A stretch of 14,366 nt of DNA from Ophiosphaerella korrae (GCA_028456385.1 JALNQF010000779.1:1-14366); one strand, 5' to 3'. Positions 1 through 9,947 are shown, counted from the stretch's first letter. Made by a program: numbers and translations. The notes: a model not told the origin generated them from the sequence alone.

Positions 1-909
1 ATAGTAGAAAGTTTAACTAAAATAAGTAAAGCCCCTAAGAGTAGTTATAAGTCTAATAGTACTATATAGGAAATAATTAAAGACTAAATTAATAATCTAA
101 TCTTAGATAAAGAAGATATAAAAATAGTAATTAATACTTTAAAAATATAGAACAAGGAACTATAAGATTATACAAAGTAGAATAAAGTATAGATTAAAGC
201 TATTATTAAAGGTTAGAATTAGATAGAACTAATTATATAACGTCTAGTAATAAGTGTAACAAAGAAACTACCTAAGATACTTATCTTTAAGAAGTTTAAT
301 AGAATAAGAGAGAAACTAAGACCTTTTATTACTTTAGTATAACTCTAGATAGATATATAAGTACTACACTTTAATATAGAAGAAAAGAAGGTAATATATA
401 TAAGGTTGCACCTTAAGGAAGACGCAATAAGATAGTATAAACCTTACTAGATAGACTATACAATATACTCTCTAATAACCTAGAAGGACGAAACTAGAGC
501 TATTTTTAGAAGTTACGAGTACTTTACTAAACGAATAAGAGTAGTATTTAGAGATATAGACGTTACCTAATAAGCTAAAGAATAGCTAAAGAAGCTTATA
601 CAAAGCTAAAGTATTCTAAAGTACGTATTATAGTTTAAATAACTATCCTAAAATATAGAATAGAATAAGTTAGCTTTAATGTTACGATTTAAGTAAAGAC
701 TAAACTCTAAGATCTAATACGAGATAATATATATAGAGAAACTAAGGACACTAGAAGCCCTAAAGTAATAGGTAATATAAATTAACAATAATCTTTAAGA
801 ATAGAAGAAGAACAAATATAAAGGTTACACCTAGAACTATAATAAGGGAGACCCTATAATCCTTAATACTAACAAGGATAGAAAGAAAAAGAAGAATAAA
901 GACTTTACG

Positions 910-1020
910 TACTTTAATTATAGTAAACTAGGCTACTATATAAAAGACTACTAATTATAAAAGAAGAAAGATATAGTATATTATAAATATAAGAAACTAG
1001 GACACTTTATAAAAGACTAT
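910..1020 (+). other. Two decayed CCHC zinc knuckles in Gag of copy 1
   Basis: Two 14-codon units follow the nucleocapsid spacing C-X2-C-X4-H-X4-C, at 910-951 and 979-1020. In the first, all four zinc ligands now read Tyr. In the second the three Cys positions read Tyr and the His (CAC, 1003-1005) survives. TGY to TAY is the change expected from RIP on the opposite strand, and CAY to TAY from RIP on this one. In intact elements these knuckles bind genomic RNA for packaging. The same pair is found in copies 2 and 3; copy 4 is cut within the second. Confidence 0.88.
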
Positions 1021-2170
1021 AAAAGTAAAGACCTAAAAAAAGAAACCTAGTTAAAGATAACTAAGAAAAAGAAGAAGGAAGTACTATAAGTATAGGCTAA
1101 ACCTTAAGAGAAAGTAGCTAAGAGTAAAAAAATATAATACGTAATACTCTATTAGACCTTTTATTACAAAGATAACTACTATATATATCTTTTTAGTAAA
1201 TAGAGAGTAAGATACTTCTTATAATAGAGATAGAGAGTAGCTATAATAAAAGAAAGAATAAAAGCTTAGCTAGAAGAAATAGCCTAAGTAATAAACTTAC
1301 TAGTAGAAGATCTAGAAGGGGAAGAGCCCCTAGTACTATTAATCTAGGCTAAAGAACTAGTACTAGATAAAGAGACTACTATAACTACCTCTAAAGGACT
1401 ATAAGAAAGTAAGAGATAAGTTAGTATAAAAGATATAGAATATACCTAGCTAATAATATATAGTTATAATAGCTATATAATAAGTAATATAGAGGAATAA
1501 AATAAAGAATAGAAGTTTATTTAGAAATACTTACTAGTTATAAGTATAGAGGAAGCGTATAAAGACTAGAAAGAACGTAATCCTAAAGAAATAAAGTTTA
1601 TACTATTTTAAGAATAGATAAAGTAATATATAGTTATAGTAAGAAGAATACTTATATAAAAAGAATAGTAATACCTTGTAAGAAAGACGTAATAGATTAA
1701 TAAAGCCTATACACTAAGAGTACTAGTAGTGTACTATATCCTAATAATAGATATACCTAGTAGAAGTAAATACTAAGAAGGGGATAATAAAATAATAGAT
1801 CTAAAACACTTAGTATACTTTAAAGTATTATAGATATTATACCTAGATAAGAATTATATTATATATAGAAACTCTAAAGTAAATAATAGTGTATAGCCTA
1901 TAAGGAGAAAAGGCTATAACTATACAAGAGTAATTCTAGTAGAAAATATCTAAGGATAGGAAGTAATCCTAGAAGATAGATACTTAGTAATAAGACTAGG
2001 CCTAAAACTATCTAAGAAATACAGCTAAAGAGGACTATAGTATAAATGTATATATAATAAGTGTCTAAAATATAAAGAATATAAACTTAAAGTAGGCTTA
2101 TAGCCCTAGAAAGATAGACAATTTATAAAGTTACCTAAGTAAGAAAAACTAGAAGGTATAAGAGGCTTAT
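1021..2170 (+). other. Long Gag-protease spacer of copy 1, with possible Cys/His motif
   Basis: About 380 codons separate the second zinc knuckle from the protease, in the same frame. I recognise no known domain. The first part (about 1021-1440) is rich in Lys, Glu and Ala. The rest looks like folded protein, with charged and aromatic residues, and is homologous in copies 2 and 3, so it belongs to the family and is not a late insertion. At 2047-2082 the residues are C-X4-C-X2-Y-X2-Y, where both Tyr could derive from His. This may be a third zinc-binding site, which is inference from spacing only. Confidence 0.55.
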
Positions 2171-2560
2171 ATATTACAACAATAGGTATATACTAAGAAA
2201 GAAAAGTACAATTAATAATTAATAGTAGAGCTACGAGAAACTTTATATTAAAGAAGTTTATAGAAATATAAAGAATAAAGTATATAATAAAGAAATACTC
2301 TTAATAACTAAGTATAATTAAAAGAAAACTATTTTAGGAACTAATATAGTTTAAGATAGTACCTTTAACACTAAGGTTAGAAGGACTAGAAATTAAGAAT
2401 ATAGTTATAGATATAACAACAATTAATAACAAATAAGATATAATATTAGGTATACTATAGTTATAAATAACTAACCTATATATTAATTAGAAGATAGGGA
2501 AAATTAACTATAGTAGAATAGATACGTTAAAGGCCTACAAGAACACTTATAAGGGAGAAT
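2171..2560 (+). other. Decayed retroviral-type aspartic protease domain of copy 1
   Basis: The residues I-N-S-R-A-T-R-N-F-I at 2218-2247 match the active-site loop of retropepsins (D-S/T-G-A-x-x-x-F-I). The catalytic Asp codon (2221-2223) now reads AAT (Asn) and the Gly reads AGA (Arg). Asp to Asn here is a G-to-A change in a T-GA context (ATT GAT), a RIP context. A downstream ILG motif at about 2440-2451 fits the second conserved protease segment. The enzyme would have cut the Gag-Pol polyprotein. Confidence 0.8.
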
Positions 2561-2739
2561 TCCTAGAAGAATATAAAAAATAGGAAGAATAGCTTATAGA
2601 ACCTAAAGATTACCTTCTAGAATATTAACTATAGGACTTAGCGATAGAAATAGAAGAAAGAAAAGATGTAAGATAGAGCCTAGTCTACTAGAAAATAGAA
2701 GAAGAATTAAAGATTAAATAAGTATTTATTTAAAACGTA

Positions 2740-3500
2740 ATAAAAAAGAGATAGATAAGAGAATCTAAATCTTTAGTAGCTTATAGACTTATCTTTATAG
2801 ACAAGAAAAGAATAAGTAATAAAAGACTTTGTATAGACTTTAGAAAAACTAACGTAGTTATAAACAAGAACTAATACCCTTTACTAAAGATAGATGTAAT
2901 ATAAAATAAACTATAGAAAGTAATAATCTTTATAAAGTTAGATATCTAGAACGCCTACTACTAAATTAGAATTAAAGAAGGTAATAAATAGAAAATAGTA
3001 TTTAGAATATAATAGGAATTATATAAATATTTAGTTATGCTATTTAGCTTAATAAACGTACTAGTAGTATTCTAAGAAAGGATTAATATAGTACTAAGAG
3101 AGTACTTAGATATATTTATATTTATATACTTAGACGACATCCTTATATTCTTAGAAATAGAAGAAGAGCACGTACAATATATATATAAAGTACTAGAAAA
3201 ACTAGTAAAAGCTAAAATATTTCTTAAGATAAGAAAATGCGAGTTCTATATAAAGAAAATAGATTTCCTAGGGTTTATTATAGAACTAGGAAAGATTAAG
3301 ATTAATCTAGAAAAGATTAAGTTAATTAACAAATAGCTAATACTAAGAAACCTAAAAGAGGTATAATAATTTTATAGACTAGCTAACTTTTATAGAAAGT
3401 TAATAATAAGATAGTCTAAAGATATAAAACTAATAATAAGACTTATAAAGAAAGATACGCTATTTAAATAGATAAAGGAATGCGACAAAGTATTTAAAAA
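2740..3500 (+). other. Decayed reverse transcriptase domain of copy 1, YLDD box intact
   Basis: Conserved RT blocks appear in order: L-C-I-D-F-R at 2827-2844, K-L-D-I-stop-N-A-Y-Y around 2935-2964 with its catalytic Asp kept, and Y-L-D-D-I-L at 3127-3144. They are followed by the K-C-E-F and F-L-G-F-I segments near 3235-3285. The three catalytic aspartates survive, but frequent stops break the chain. The thumb/connection runs on to about 3500. Copy 2 is truncated at the position equivalent to about 3345 here, where copy 1 inserted. Confidence 0.92.
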
Positions 3501-3540
3501 GATTAAGAAAAAGTTTATAGAAAACCTAGTTATTAGAATA

Positions 3541-3930
3541 TATAACTTAGACCTACTAGTAATAGTAAAGATAGACGCATCTAACTTAGTCTATAGAATA
3601 GCACTAATATAGGAAGACCTAGAGACTAAAAAAGAATACTTAGTTAAGTACTTTTCTAAGAAAATAAAGATAGTAGAACTTAACTACCTAATCTATAATA
3701 AAGAAATACTAGCAATCTACAAAGTATTTAAGTAATAGAGAGTATACTTATAAAGAGTAAAATATTAGATAAAGGTCTATATAGACTACAAGAATCTTAT
3801 AAGATTTATAATAAATAAAGAATTATTATAACACTATATAAGATAGTAAGAATACTTATTAACGTTTAATATAGAAATTATATATATAAAAAGGAAAGAT
3901 AATTAGTTTATAGACGCCCTTAGTAGAAGG
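3541..3930 (+). other. Decayed RNase H domain of copy 1
   Basis: Residues D-A-S-N at 3574-3585 are the first catalytic Asp of the Ty3/gypsy RNase H. E-x-N-Y-x-I-Y-N-K-E-I-L-A-I at 3676-3717 holds the conserved Glu. V-Y-I-D-Y-K-N-L at 3775-3798 corresponds to the (Y/V)xTDHKxL motif, with His read as Tyr. D-A-L-S-R-R at 3913-3930 is the usual domain end before integrase. The enzyme would remove RNA from RNA:DNA hybrids during reverse transcription. Several in-frame stops lie between the motifs. Confidence 0.9.
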
Positions 3931-4079
3931 CTAGACTTACAAGAAGAAGTAAGCGCTACTAGTATAGTTCTAGTTAAGAATAAAGAAGAATACTTAGTCC
4001 TAAATATATATAAAATAGCTACAATACTTAAAAGAAAGAGTAGCGAGCTAGATAAATAGATTTAGAAAATAACAAAAGA

Positions 4080-4880
4080 AGTACTTAAAGAAATAGAGAA
4101 ACTAGAAATCTAAGAAAGATTTGTACAAGCTTATAGAAGAATATATATCCTAAGGAAGATCTAGAGAGAATTTATATAATAATTCTATAAATTACTAGTA
4201 TATAGTTTCTAAAGTATTAAGAAAATATTAGATAGACTACTACAAGACTACTATATTCTAAAAGCAAGATAATTAGTAATAGAGGTACTACAAGACTATA
4301 TAGAATATTAAAAGAATAAATATAATAAATATATACTATATAGAATATTATAACTAGTAGAAGTACTAAAATAACTATAGAGAGTTATTACAATAGACTT
4401 TATTATAAAGTTACTAAAGTCTAAAGACTTAATATTAAGAGTTAAGTATAATAAAATCTTAATAATAGTAGATAAACTTATAAAGTACTTATACTTTAGA
4501 CTATATAAAAAAAAAAGTAGGATAGAGGTTACTATATACTAAGTTCTAGGAACTATAATTAGTTAATATAGACTACTAGATAAGATTATTATAGATAGAG
4601 ATATACAATTTATATTAAAACTATAGGGAACGATAATAGTATAATTAGGAATTAAATATACAATATCTATAGTATATTACTTACAAATAGATAGATAGTT
4701 AGAATAAATAAATTAGATAGTAGAATAATACCTAAGATACTACCTTAATTACAACTAAAACAATTAGGTATAGCTACTACCTATAGTATAACTAGCATAT
4801 AATAGCGTAAAGAATATAGTAATAGGAGTATTACCTTTCTTTATAAACTACGGATTTAAACCTAACGTATACTAGATACT
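4080..4880 (+). other. Decayed integrase of copy 1, DDE residues retained
   Basis: The N-terminal zinc-binding region is degraded: its C-X2-C pair reads Tyr-Ile-Glu-Tyr at 4297-4308. The catalytic core keeps all three acidic residues in frame: Asp at 4396-4398 (I-D-F), Asp at 4594-4596 (I-D-R-D-x-Q-F) and Glu at 4702-4704 in a context matching D-G-Q-T-E. The C-terminal part, with L-A-Y-N at about 4792-4803, runs toward the chromodomain. Integrase inserts the element's cDNA into the genome. Stops make it non-functional. Confidence 0.9.
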
Positions 4881-5238
4881 AAGAAATTAGATATCTTAGT
4901 CTCTAAGAAGAGAAAACTTTACTAATAGACTTAAAGATATATATAATTAACTAAGATAGGATATAGAATTTCTATATAATTAAATAGCAAAGTACTATAA
5001 TAAGAAGTATAAAGAGAGACCCTAATTTAAAAAGAGAGAAAAAGTATAGTTAGTATAAAAGAATATTAAAAGTAAGCGCCTAAGTTTAAAATTAGACTAC
5101 GTTAAGATAGGACTATATAAAATTAAGAAAGAAGTTATACTAGTTACGTTTAGATTAAAGCTACTAAATAAGATAAAGATATACCTAATATTTTACGTAG
5201 CTCTACTAGAATAAGTACTATAGAATATAGAACTACTA

Positions 5239-5430
5239 GTATATAAAGTAGATATATATAGAGAATAAGAAGAATAGAAAGTTAAAGAAATTTTATAATA
5301 CTAGTTCTATAATAGGAGAAACTACTACTTAGTAGAATAGATAGGTATAGATAAAAAAGGACAACTATAAGAGAAGATATAGGAACTAGAAGATAATCTT
5401 AATTACCTTAAGAAACTAAAGGAGTTTTAA
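5239..5430 (+). other. Decayed chromodomain at the integrase C-terminus of copy 1
   Basis: In frame with pol, the residues (W/stop)-K-V-K-E-I-L-(stop)-x-(stop)-F-Y-N-R-R-N-Y-Y-L-V-E-(stop)-I-G at 5275-5349 match a chromodomain core (VEEILD...YLVKWxGY). Trp and Gln positions are replaced by TAG/TAA. The downstream G-Q-L-(stop)-E and E-D-N-L-N segments fit its C-terminal helix. A chromodomain places the element in the chromovirus branch of Ty3/gypsy. In studied elements this domain can read H3K9 methylation and steer insertion into heterochromatin. Confidence 0.8.
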
Positions 5431-5755
5431 AGTTAAAACCCTCTAGAACGCCTAGTAGTAAACTAAGAAAACTAATATTACTAATAATAGATAAAGAGAT
5501 AATAGGGACGTTTAGCGTAAGACCTACTATAGTAACACTAAACGCCTTATCTAAGTCTAGCTTAGCTTCTAGAGCTACTAACTACTTAGCTAATTTCTTA
5601 TTATTTAAGGCTTTTATCTTACAAAGATAAGAGAGACAAGCTTAATTCTCTACTAGCTTACTCTACGTAAGCTCCTAGATACGCTTATACTTAGCTTTAG
5701 CCTCTACGATTTAAAATAGTAATTTCTCTTAAGTCTAGTTAATAGCTTTCCCTAT
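5408..5755 (-). pseudogene. Possible decayed antisense ORF between pol and the 3' LTR of copy 1
   Basis: On the minus strand one frame from an ATA at 5755-5753 (possibly a mutated ATG) to a TAA at 5410-5408 gives about 115 codons with some seven TAG/TAA stops. The middle reads as a charged, Ala/Lys/Glu/Leu-rich stretch (for example K-I-K-A-L-N-N-K-K-L-A-K and V-A-L-E-A-K-L-D-L), which would suit a coiled coil. The + strand turns pyrimidine-rich here (about 5490-5760), unlike the purine-rich pol strand, as expected if the coding strand switches. The stop count alone is no lower than chance at this base composition, so the call rests on residue pattern and strand bias. It overlaps the end of pol tail to tail. 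Other copies lack this region in the window. Confidence 0.33.
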
Positions 5756-6119
5756 TATTATTAAGCCTAGACGTAAGAATAAGTATAATAAATTTATACT
5801 TAGAAAGAAAAATACTAAATACGTTATAAGAGCTATATATATTTATACAAATATACACTTTATAAGCCCTACTATTATTTATAGAAATAATATAAAAAAA
5901 AGACTTAGAGTTTAACTTAAGAGAAGTATAACAAGAACAAAGAAATATTTTAATACTATTACGTAATACGCAATTAGTAAGAAGATAGTAATAACGTATA
6001 GATAAAATAGTTATAAGAGAGGATAAAGAACTCTATATTAATAAAGAAACTAGACTAATAACTCTAGCTCTAGGATAAGTAAACTAGGACCTACCTAGGA
6101 AGAGAGATAGTATTACAGG
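5756..6119 (+). other. Non-coding stretch before the 3' LTR of copy 1
   Basis: I see no protein-like frame in this 364-bp stretch. It is AT-rich and mostly purine-rich on the + strand. It ends in a purine run (AGGAAGAGAGATAG, 6097-6110) that could be the remains of the polypurine tract, which primes plus-strand DNA synthesis just before the 3' LTR. That run stops nine bases short of the LTR start, farther than usual, so the assignment is weak. Confidence 0.4.
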
Positions 6120-6529
6120 TGTAATAGAAGAAATCGAGATAGAACTAATTAGTCCTAATCTAGGCGCTAATAAAGTATAAGACAAGTAGAGTAATAACCT
6201 TAATTAGGAAACTATATATAACTAGGATACCTAGGCTAATCTATAATCTATAGACTCTTAGTATTAATAGATTATAGATTAAGATAATCTATAATCTACT
6301 AGTTTTAGTAACTATAGATTATAGATTACAACAAGTATATAGTTAGTAAGATATATATTATTAGGATAGTATTAGTAATTTAATCCTTTAACTATAGAAT
6401 ACTAATATAAGATAGTTATAAAACATCTTCTATTATTTATAAGTTATTATAGATTATAACCTAAGCTTTTACTATTAACTCTTAATCTACTAATACTCTT
6501 AGGGTACTAGGAAGTTAACCCTAGTAACA
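6120..6529 (+). repeat. 3' LTR of copy 1 (410 bp)
   Basis: It starts TGTAATAG and ends CTAGTAACA, giving TG...CA ends in near inverted repeat. It aligns to the LTRs of copies 2 and 3 read on the minus strand; good blocks are the first 50 bp, 6345-6400 and 6425-6520 (for example GGTACTAGGAAGTTAAC at 6503-6519). The right end is supported by the junction: immediately beyond it the minus strand reads as reverse transcriptase of copy 2. The end could be off by about three bases because ACC follows both here and inside copy 2. The middle (6237-6328) is unlike the other LTRs. A promoter is expected in any LTR, but none can be placed after this decay. Confidence 0.85.
6237..6328. repeat. Nested inverted repeats inside LTR 1
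   Basis: Outer arms of 17 bp at 6237-6253 and 6312-6328 are exact reverse complements (TAATCTATAATCTATAG). Between them a second pair, 14 bp each at 6268-6281 and 6285-6298, forms a perfect stem with a 3-base loop. All four arms are built from the same TAATCTA unit. Nothing like it is seen at the equivalent place in LTR 2 or LTR 3. It lies in the likely U3 part of the LTR. Confidence 0.85.
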
Positions 6530-9500
6530 ACCTATTATATATTTATTAATTAATCTAATCTTTCTTAAGTTAATTTTAATTTTTCCTAGTTCTATAATAA
6601 ATCTAAGGAAATCTATTTCTTTTATATAGAACTCGTATTTCTTTATTTTAAGAAATAATTTATTTTCTACTAGTTTTTCTAGTACTTTATATACGTATTA
6701 TATATATTCTTCTTCTATTTCTAACAATATAAGGATGTTATCTAGGTATATAAATATAAATATATCTAAGTACTTTCTTAGTACTATATTAATTCTTTCT
6801 TAGAATATAGCTAGTATATTTATTAGTCTATAAGGTATAACTAAGTATTTAAATAGTCTCTATTATATTTAAAATACTATTTTCTATTTATTACCTTTCT
6901 TAATTCTAATCTAGTATTAGGTGTTCTAAGTATCTATCTTTATAAAGATTATTACTTTTTATAGTTTATCTTGTATTATATCTATTTATAGTAGAAGGTA
7001 TTAATTCTTATTTATAACTATATTAGTTTTTCTAAAGTCTACGTAAAGTCTTTTTTTATTTATCTCTTTTTTATCTACGAATATAAGTTTATATACTACT
7101 AAGAATTTAGATTCTTTTATTTATCTCTTTTTTATTACGTTTTAACTAAATACTTATTTAATTTTTAACTTTTTTTCTATTTTTTAGTAAACTAGGCTCT
7201 ATCTTACGTTTTTCCCTTCTTCTATTTCTATTACTAAATCTTATAGCTAATATTTTAAATAGTAATCTTTAGGTTCTATAAGCTATTTTTCTTTTTTTTT
7301 ATATTCTTCTAGGAATTCTCCTTTATAGGTACTTATATTAGCTTTTAGTATATCTATTCTATAGTAGTTAATCTTTCCTATTTTTTAATTAATATATAGG
7401 TTAGTTATTTATAACTATAGTATTCCTAGTATTATATCTTATTTATTATTAATTGTTATTATATCTATAACTATATTCTTAATTATTATTCCTTCTAATT
7501 TAAGCGTAGAGAAAATTATCTTAAACTTAATAGGTTCTTAGAATAGTTTTCCTTTAATTATACTTAATTATTAAGGGTACTTTTTTATAGTATACTTTAT
7601 TCTCTATATTTCTATAAACTTCTTTAATATAAAGTTCTTTATAGCTCTACTATTAATTATTAGTTATACTTTACTTCTTTAGTATATACCTATTTTTATA
7701 ATATATAGGCTTACTATACCTTCTAGCTATTCTTACTTAAGTAAATTTATAAATTATCTATTTTTTTAAAGCTATAGCTCTACTTTAAGTTTATATTCTT
7801 TATATTTTAGATATTTATTATACGTATATTTATACTATAGTCCTTTCTAGACGTATTTCTTAGATAATTTTAGTCTAGGCCTTACTACTAGGTATTTATC
7901 TTCTAGGATTATTTTTTATCCTTAGATATCTTCTACTATAATTACTCTTATATAATTATAGCCTCTTTTTCTTATAAGCTATATATTATTATTTACTTTA
8001 GGATTCCTATATATAATATAATTCTTATCTAGGTATAATATCTATAATACTTTAAAATATACTAGATACTTAGGATTTATAATCTTATTGTCTCCTTCTT
8101 AGTAATTATCTTTTTTAAGTATTTCTATAGTTAAAATATAGTATACTACTAGTACTCTTAGTATATAAGCTTTATTAATCTATTACGTCTTTTTTATAAA
8201 GTACTACTATTCTCTTTATATAAGTATTCTTCTTATTATAACTATATATTACTTTATTTATTCTTAAAATAGTATAAACTTTATTTCTTTAAAGTTACGT
8301 TCTTTTTAGTTTTTATACACTTCCTCTATACTTATAACTAGTAAGTATTTTTAAATAAATATCTATTCTTTATTTTATTCTTCTATATCTATTATTATAT
8401 AGCTATTATAACTATATATATTTAGCTAAGCGTATTTTATACCTTTTATACTAACTTATTTCTTACTTTCTCTTAGTTCTTTAGAAGAAGCTATAGTAGT
8501 CTCTTTATCTAGTACTAGTTCTTTAGCCTAGATTAATAAGATCTAGGATTCTTTTCCCTCTAAGTCTTCTATTAGTAAGTCTATTACGTATACTATTTCT
8601 TCTAGCTATACTTTTATTCTACTTTCTTTTATTATAGCTACTTTATATCTCTATTTCTATAGGAACTATACTACTCTCTATTTACTAGAAAGATATATAT
8701 AGTAGTTATTATTATAATAAAAGGTTTAGTAGAGTATTATATATTATACTTCTTTACTCCTAGCTACTTTCTTCTAAGGTTTAGCCTATACTTATAGTAT
8801 TTCTTTCTTTTTTTTAGTTATTTTTAACTAAGTTTTTTTATCTTTCTTATAGTCTTTACTTTTATATTCTTTTATAAAGTATCCTAGTTTCTTATATTTA
8901 TAATATACTATATCCTTTTTCTTTTATAATTAGTAGTCTTTTACGTAGTAGCCTTTCTTACTATAGTTAAAATACGTAAAGTCTTTATTCTTCTTTTTCT
9001 TTCTATTCTTATTTGCGTTAAAGATTATAAGGTCTCTAATATCTTAATTTTTAATTTAGTTACTATACTTATTCTTCTTCTATTCTTAAAGATTATTGTC
9101 GATTTATATTACCTATTATTTTAAAGCTTTTAGTGTTTATAGCTTCTCTATATAGATTATATTATATTAAATTTTTATATTTAGTCTTTATTTAAATTAT
9201 AATATTAGAGCTAATTTATTTTATTCTATATTCTATAATAGTTATTTAAACTATAATATATATTTAGGAATACTCTTACTTTATATAAGCCTTTTAAGTT
9301 TTTCTTTAGCTTATTAGGTAATATTTATATCTCTAAATACTACTCTTATTTATTTAGTAAAGTATTTATAGCTTCTAATAATAGCTTTAGTTTTATTTTT
9401 TTAAGTTATTAGAGAGTATATTATATAGTCTATCTAGTAAGGTTTATACTATCTTATTACGTTTTCTTTAAAGTATAATCTAATATATATTACTTTTTTT

Positions 9501-9889
9501 TCTTCTATATTAAAGTATAGTACTTGTATATCTATTTAGAGTTATACTAAAGCTATAAAAGGTTTTAGTTTCTTTTTAGTTCTATTAAATTTCTTAAAGA
9601 TAAGTATCTTTAGTAGTTTCTTTATTATACTTATTTCTAGGCGTTATATAATTATTTCTATTTAGTTCTATTCTTTAATAATAGCTTTAATCTAGGCCTT
9701 ATTTTATTTTATATATTCCTAGAGTTTTCTATTCTAGGTTTCTAAGGCGTTAATTACTATTTTTATATTTTCTTTCTTAGAGATTAAGTTATTTATATAG
9801 TTTTTAATATCCTTTTATACTATATTATCTAACTTATAACTACTTATAAGTACCTTAGTTACTTTCTTAGTTAAACTTTCTACTATTAT
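6530..9889 (-). pseudogene. gag-pol: gag-pol polyprotein of copy 2, 5' two-thirds up to the RT thumb
   Basis: The gag start region (9889-9886), knuckles, protease and RT motifs all lie in one minus-strand frame, with codon first bases at positions 1 mod 3, despite many TAA/TAG stops. Gag start to protease is 12 bp longer than in copy 1, a multiple of three. The start codon is probably one of two consecutive ATA codons (mutated ATG) at 9889-9884. The protease loop at 7657-7640 reads I-N-S-R-A, with Asp to Asn as in copy 1. The RT box at 6748-6731 reads Y-L-D-N-I-L: the second Asp is lost. RT ends at the copy 1 insertion; RNase H and integrase are not here. Confidence 0.88.
8864..8974 (-). other. 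Two decayed CCHC zinc knuckles of copy 2
   Basis: The units lie at 8974-8933 and 8905-8864 and have the same 69-bp spacing as in copy 1. All zinc ligands now read Tyr, including the His of the second unit that copy 1 still keeps. This is one more step of the same C-to-T decay. Confidence 0.85.
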
Positions 9890-9947
9890 ATTAGCTAGAC
9901 TATATACTACTTACGCTTTACTTCTTATAATAACTAAATTAGTAAGG
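9890..9947 (-). other. Leader of copy 2 with possible primer binding site
   Basis: This short stretch joins the 5' LTR to gag. At 9921-9940 the minus strand reads AATTTAGTTATTATAAGAAG, and copy 3 has nearly the same bases in its leader (within 12961-12985). In LTR elements a tRNA primer site, usually starting TGG, lies just after the LTR; TTTAGTTAT could be a RIP-changed TTTGGTTAT. It would start about 10 bases from the LTR end, farther than usual, so this is tentative. Confidence 0.35.

Larger units (their letters stand above)
1..5475 (+). pseudogene. gag-pol: gag-pol polyprotein of copy 1, one continuous frame with many stops (5' end outside window)
   Basis: Frame 1 of the window reads through recognisable gag, protease, RT, RNase H, integrase and chromodomain without a frameshift. 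The ancestral element probably made Gag and Pol as one polyprotein. The frame carries well over a hundred stops, all TAA or TAG where Gln or Trp codons are expected (CAA, CAG, TGG), and almost no ATG. A gag core motif resembling fungal Gag (PKI..FKKFN..REKLRPF) lies at 271-327. Comparison with copy 2 puts the true start a few codons left of position 1. I place the end at the TAA at 5473-5475, after an NP-rich tail, but an earlier stop (5464) is possible. Decay is by transitions only, as expected of RIP. Confidence 0.9.
1..6529 (+). mobile_element. Copy 1: RIP-decayed Ty3/gypsy LTR retrotransposon (chromovirus-like), youngest of the nest
   Basis: The element holds gag, protease, reverse transcriptase, RNase H, integrase and a chromodomain in that order, then a 3' LTR; this order defines Ty3/gypsy (Metaviridae). 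Its first base matches copy 2 at about 9886, 61 bp inside copy 2's 5' LTR end. The 5' LTR and leader of copy 1 are therefore just outside the left edge. Its right end at 6529 abuts sequence homologous to the reverse transcriptase gene of copy 2 read on the other strand, so copy 1 inserted into copy 2. It keeps more CpG and CpA than the other copies. It cannot be active: every domain is broken by TAA/TAG stops. Confidence 0.92.

Noticed and set aside
2740..4880. A possibly active reverse transcriptase and integrase, since YLDD and the DDE triad are present
   Set aside because: In-frame stops occur throughout. The acidic codons survive because they are not in the mutable TGA context.
6120..6529. 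CRISPR-like or regulatory array from the repeated TAATCTA/TAGATTA units
   Set aside because: Only four arms, alternating in orientation, within one LTR, with no regular repeat-spacer pattern.
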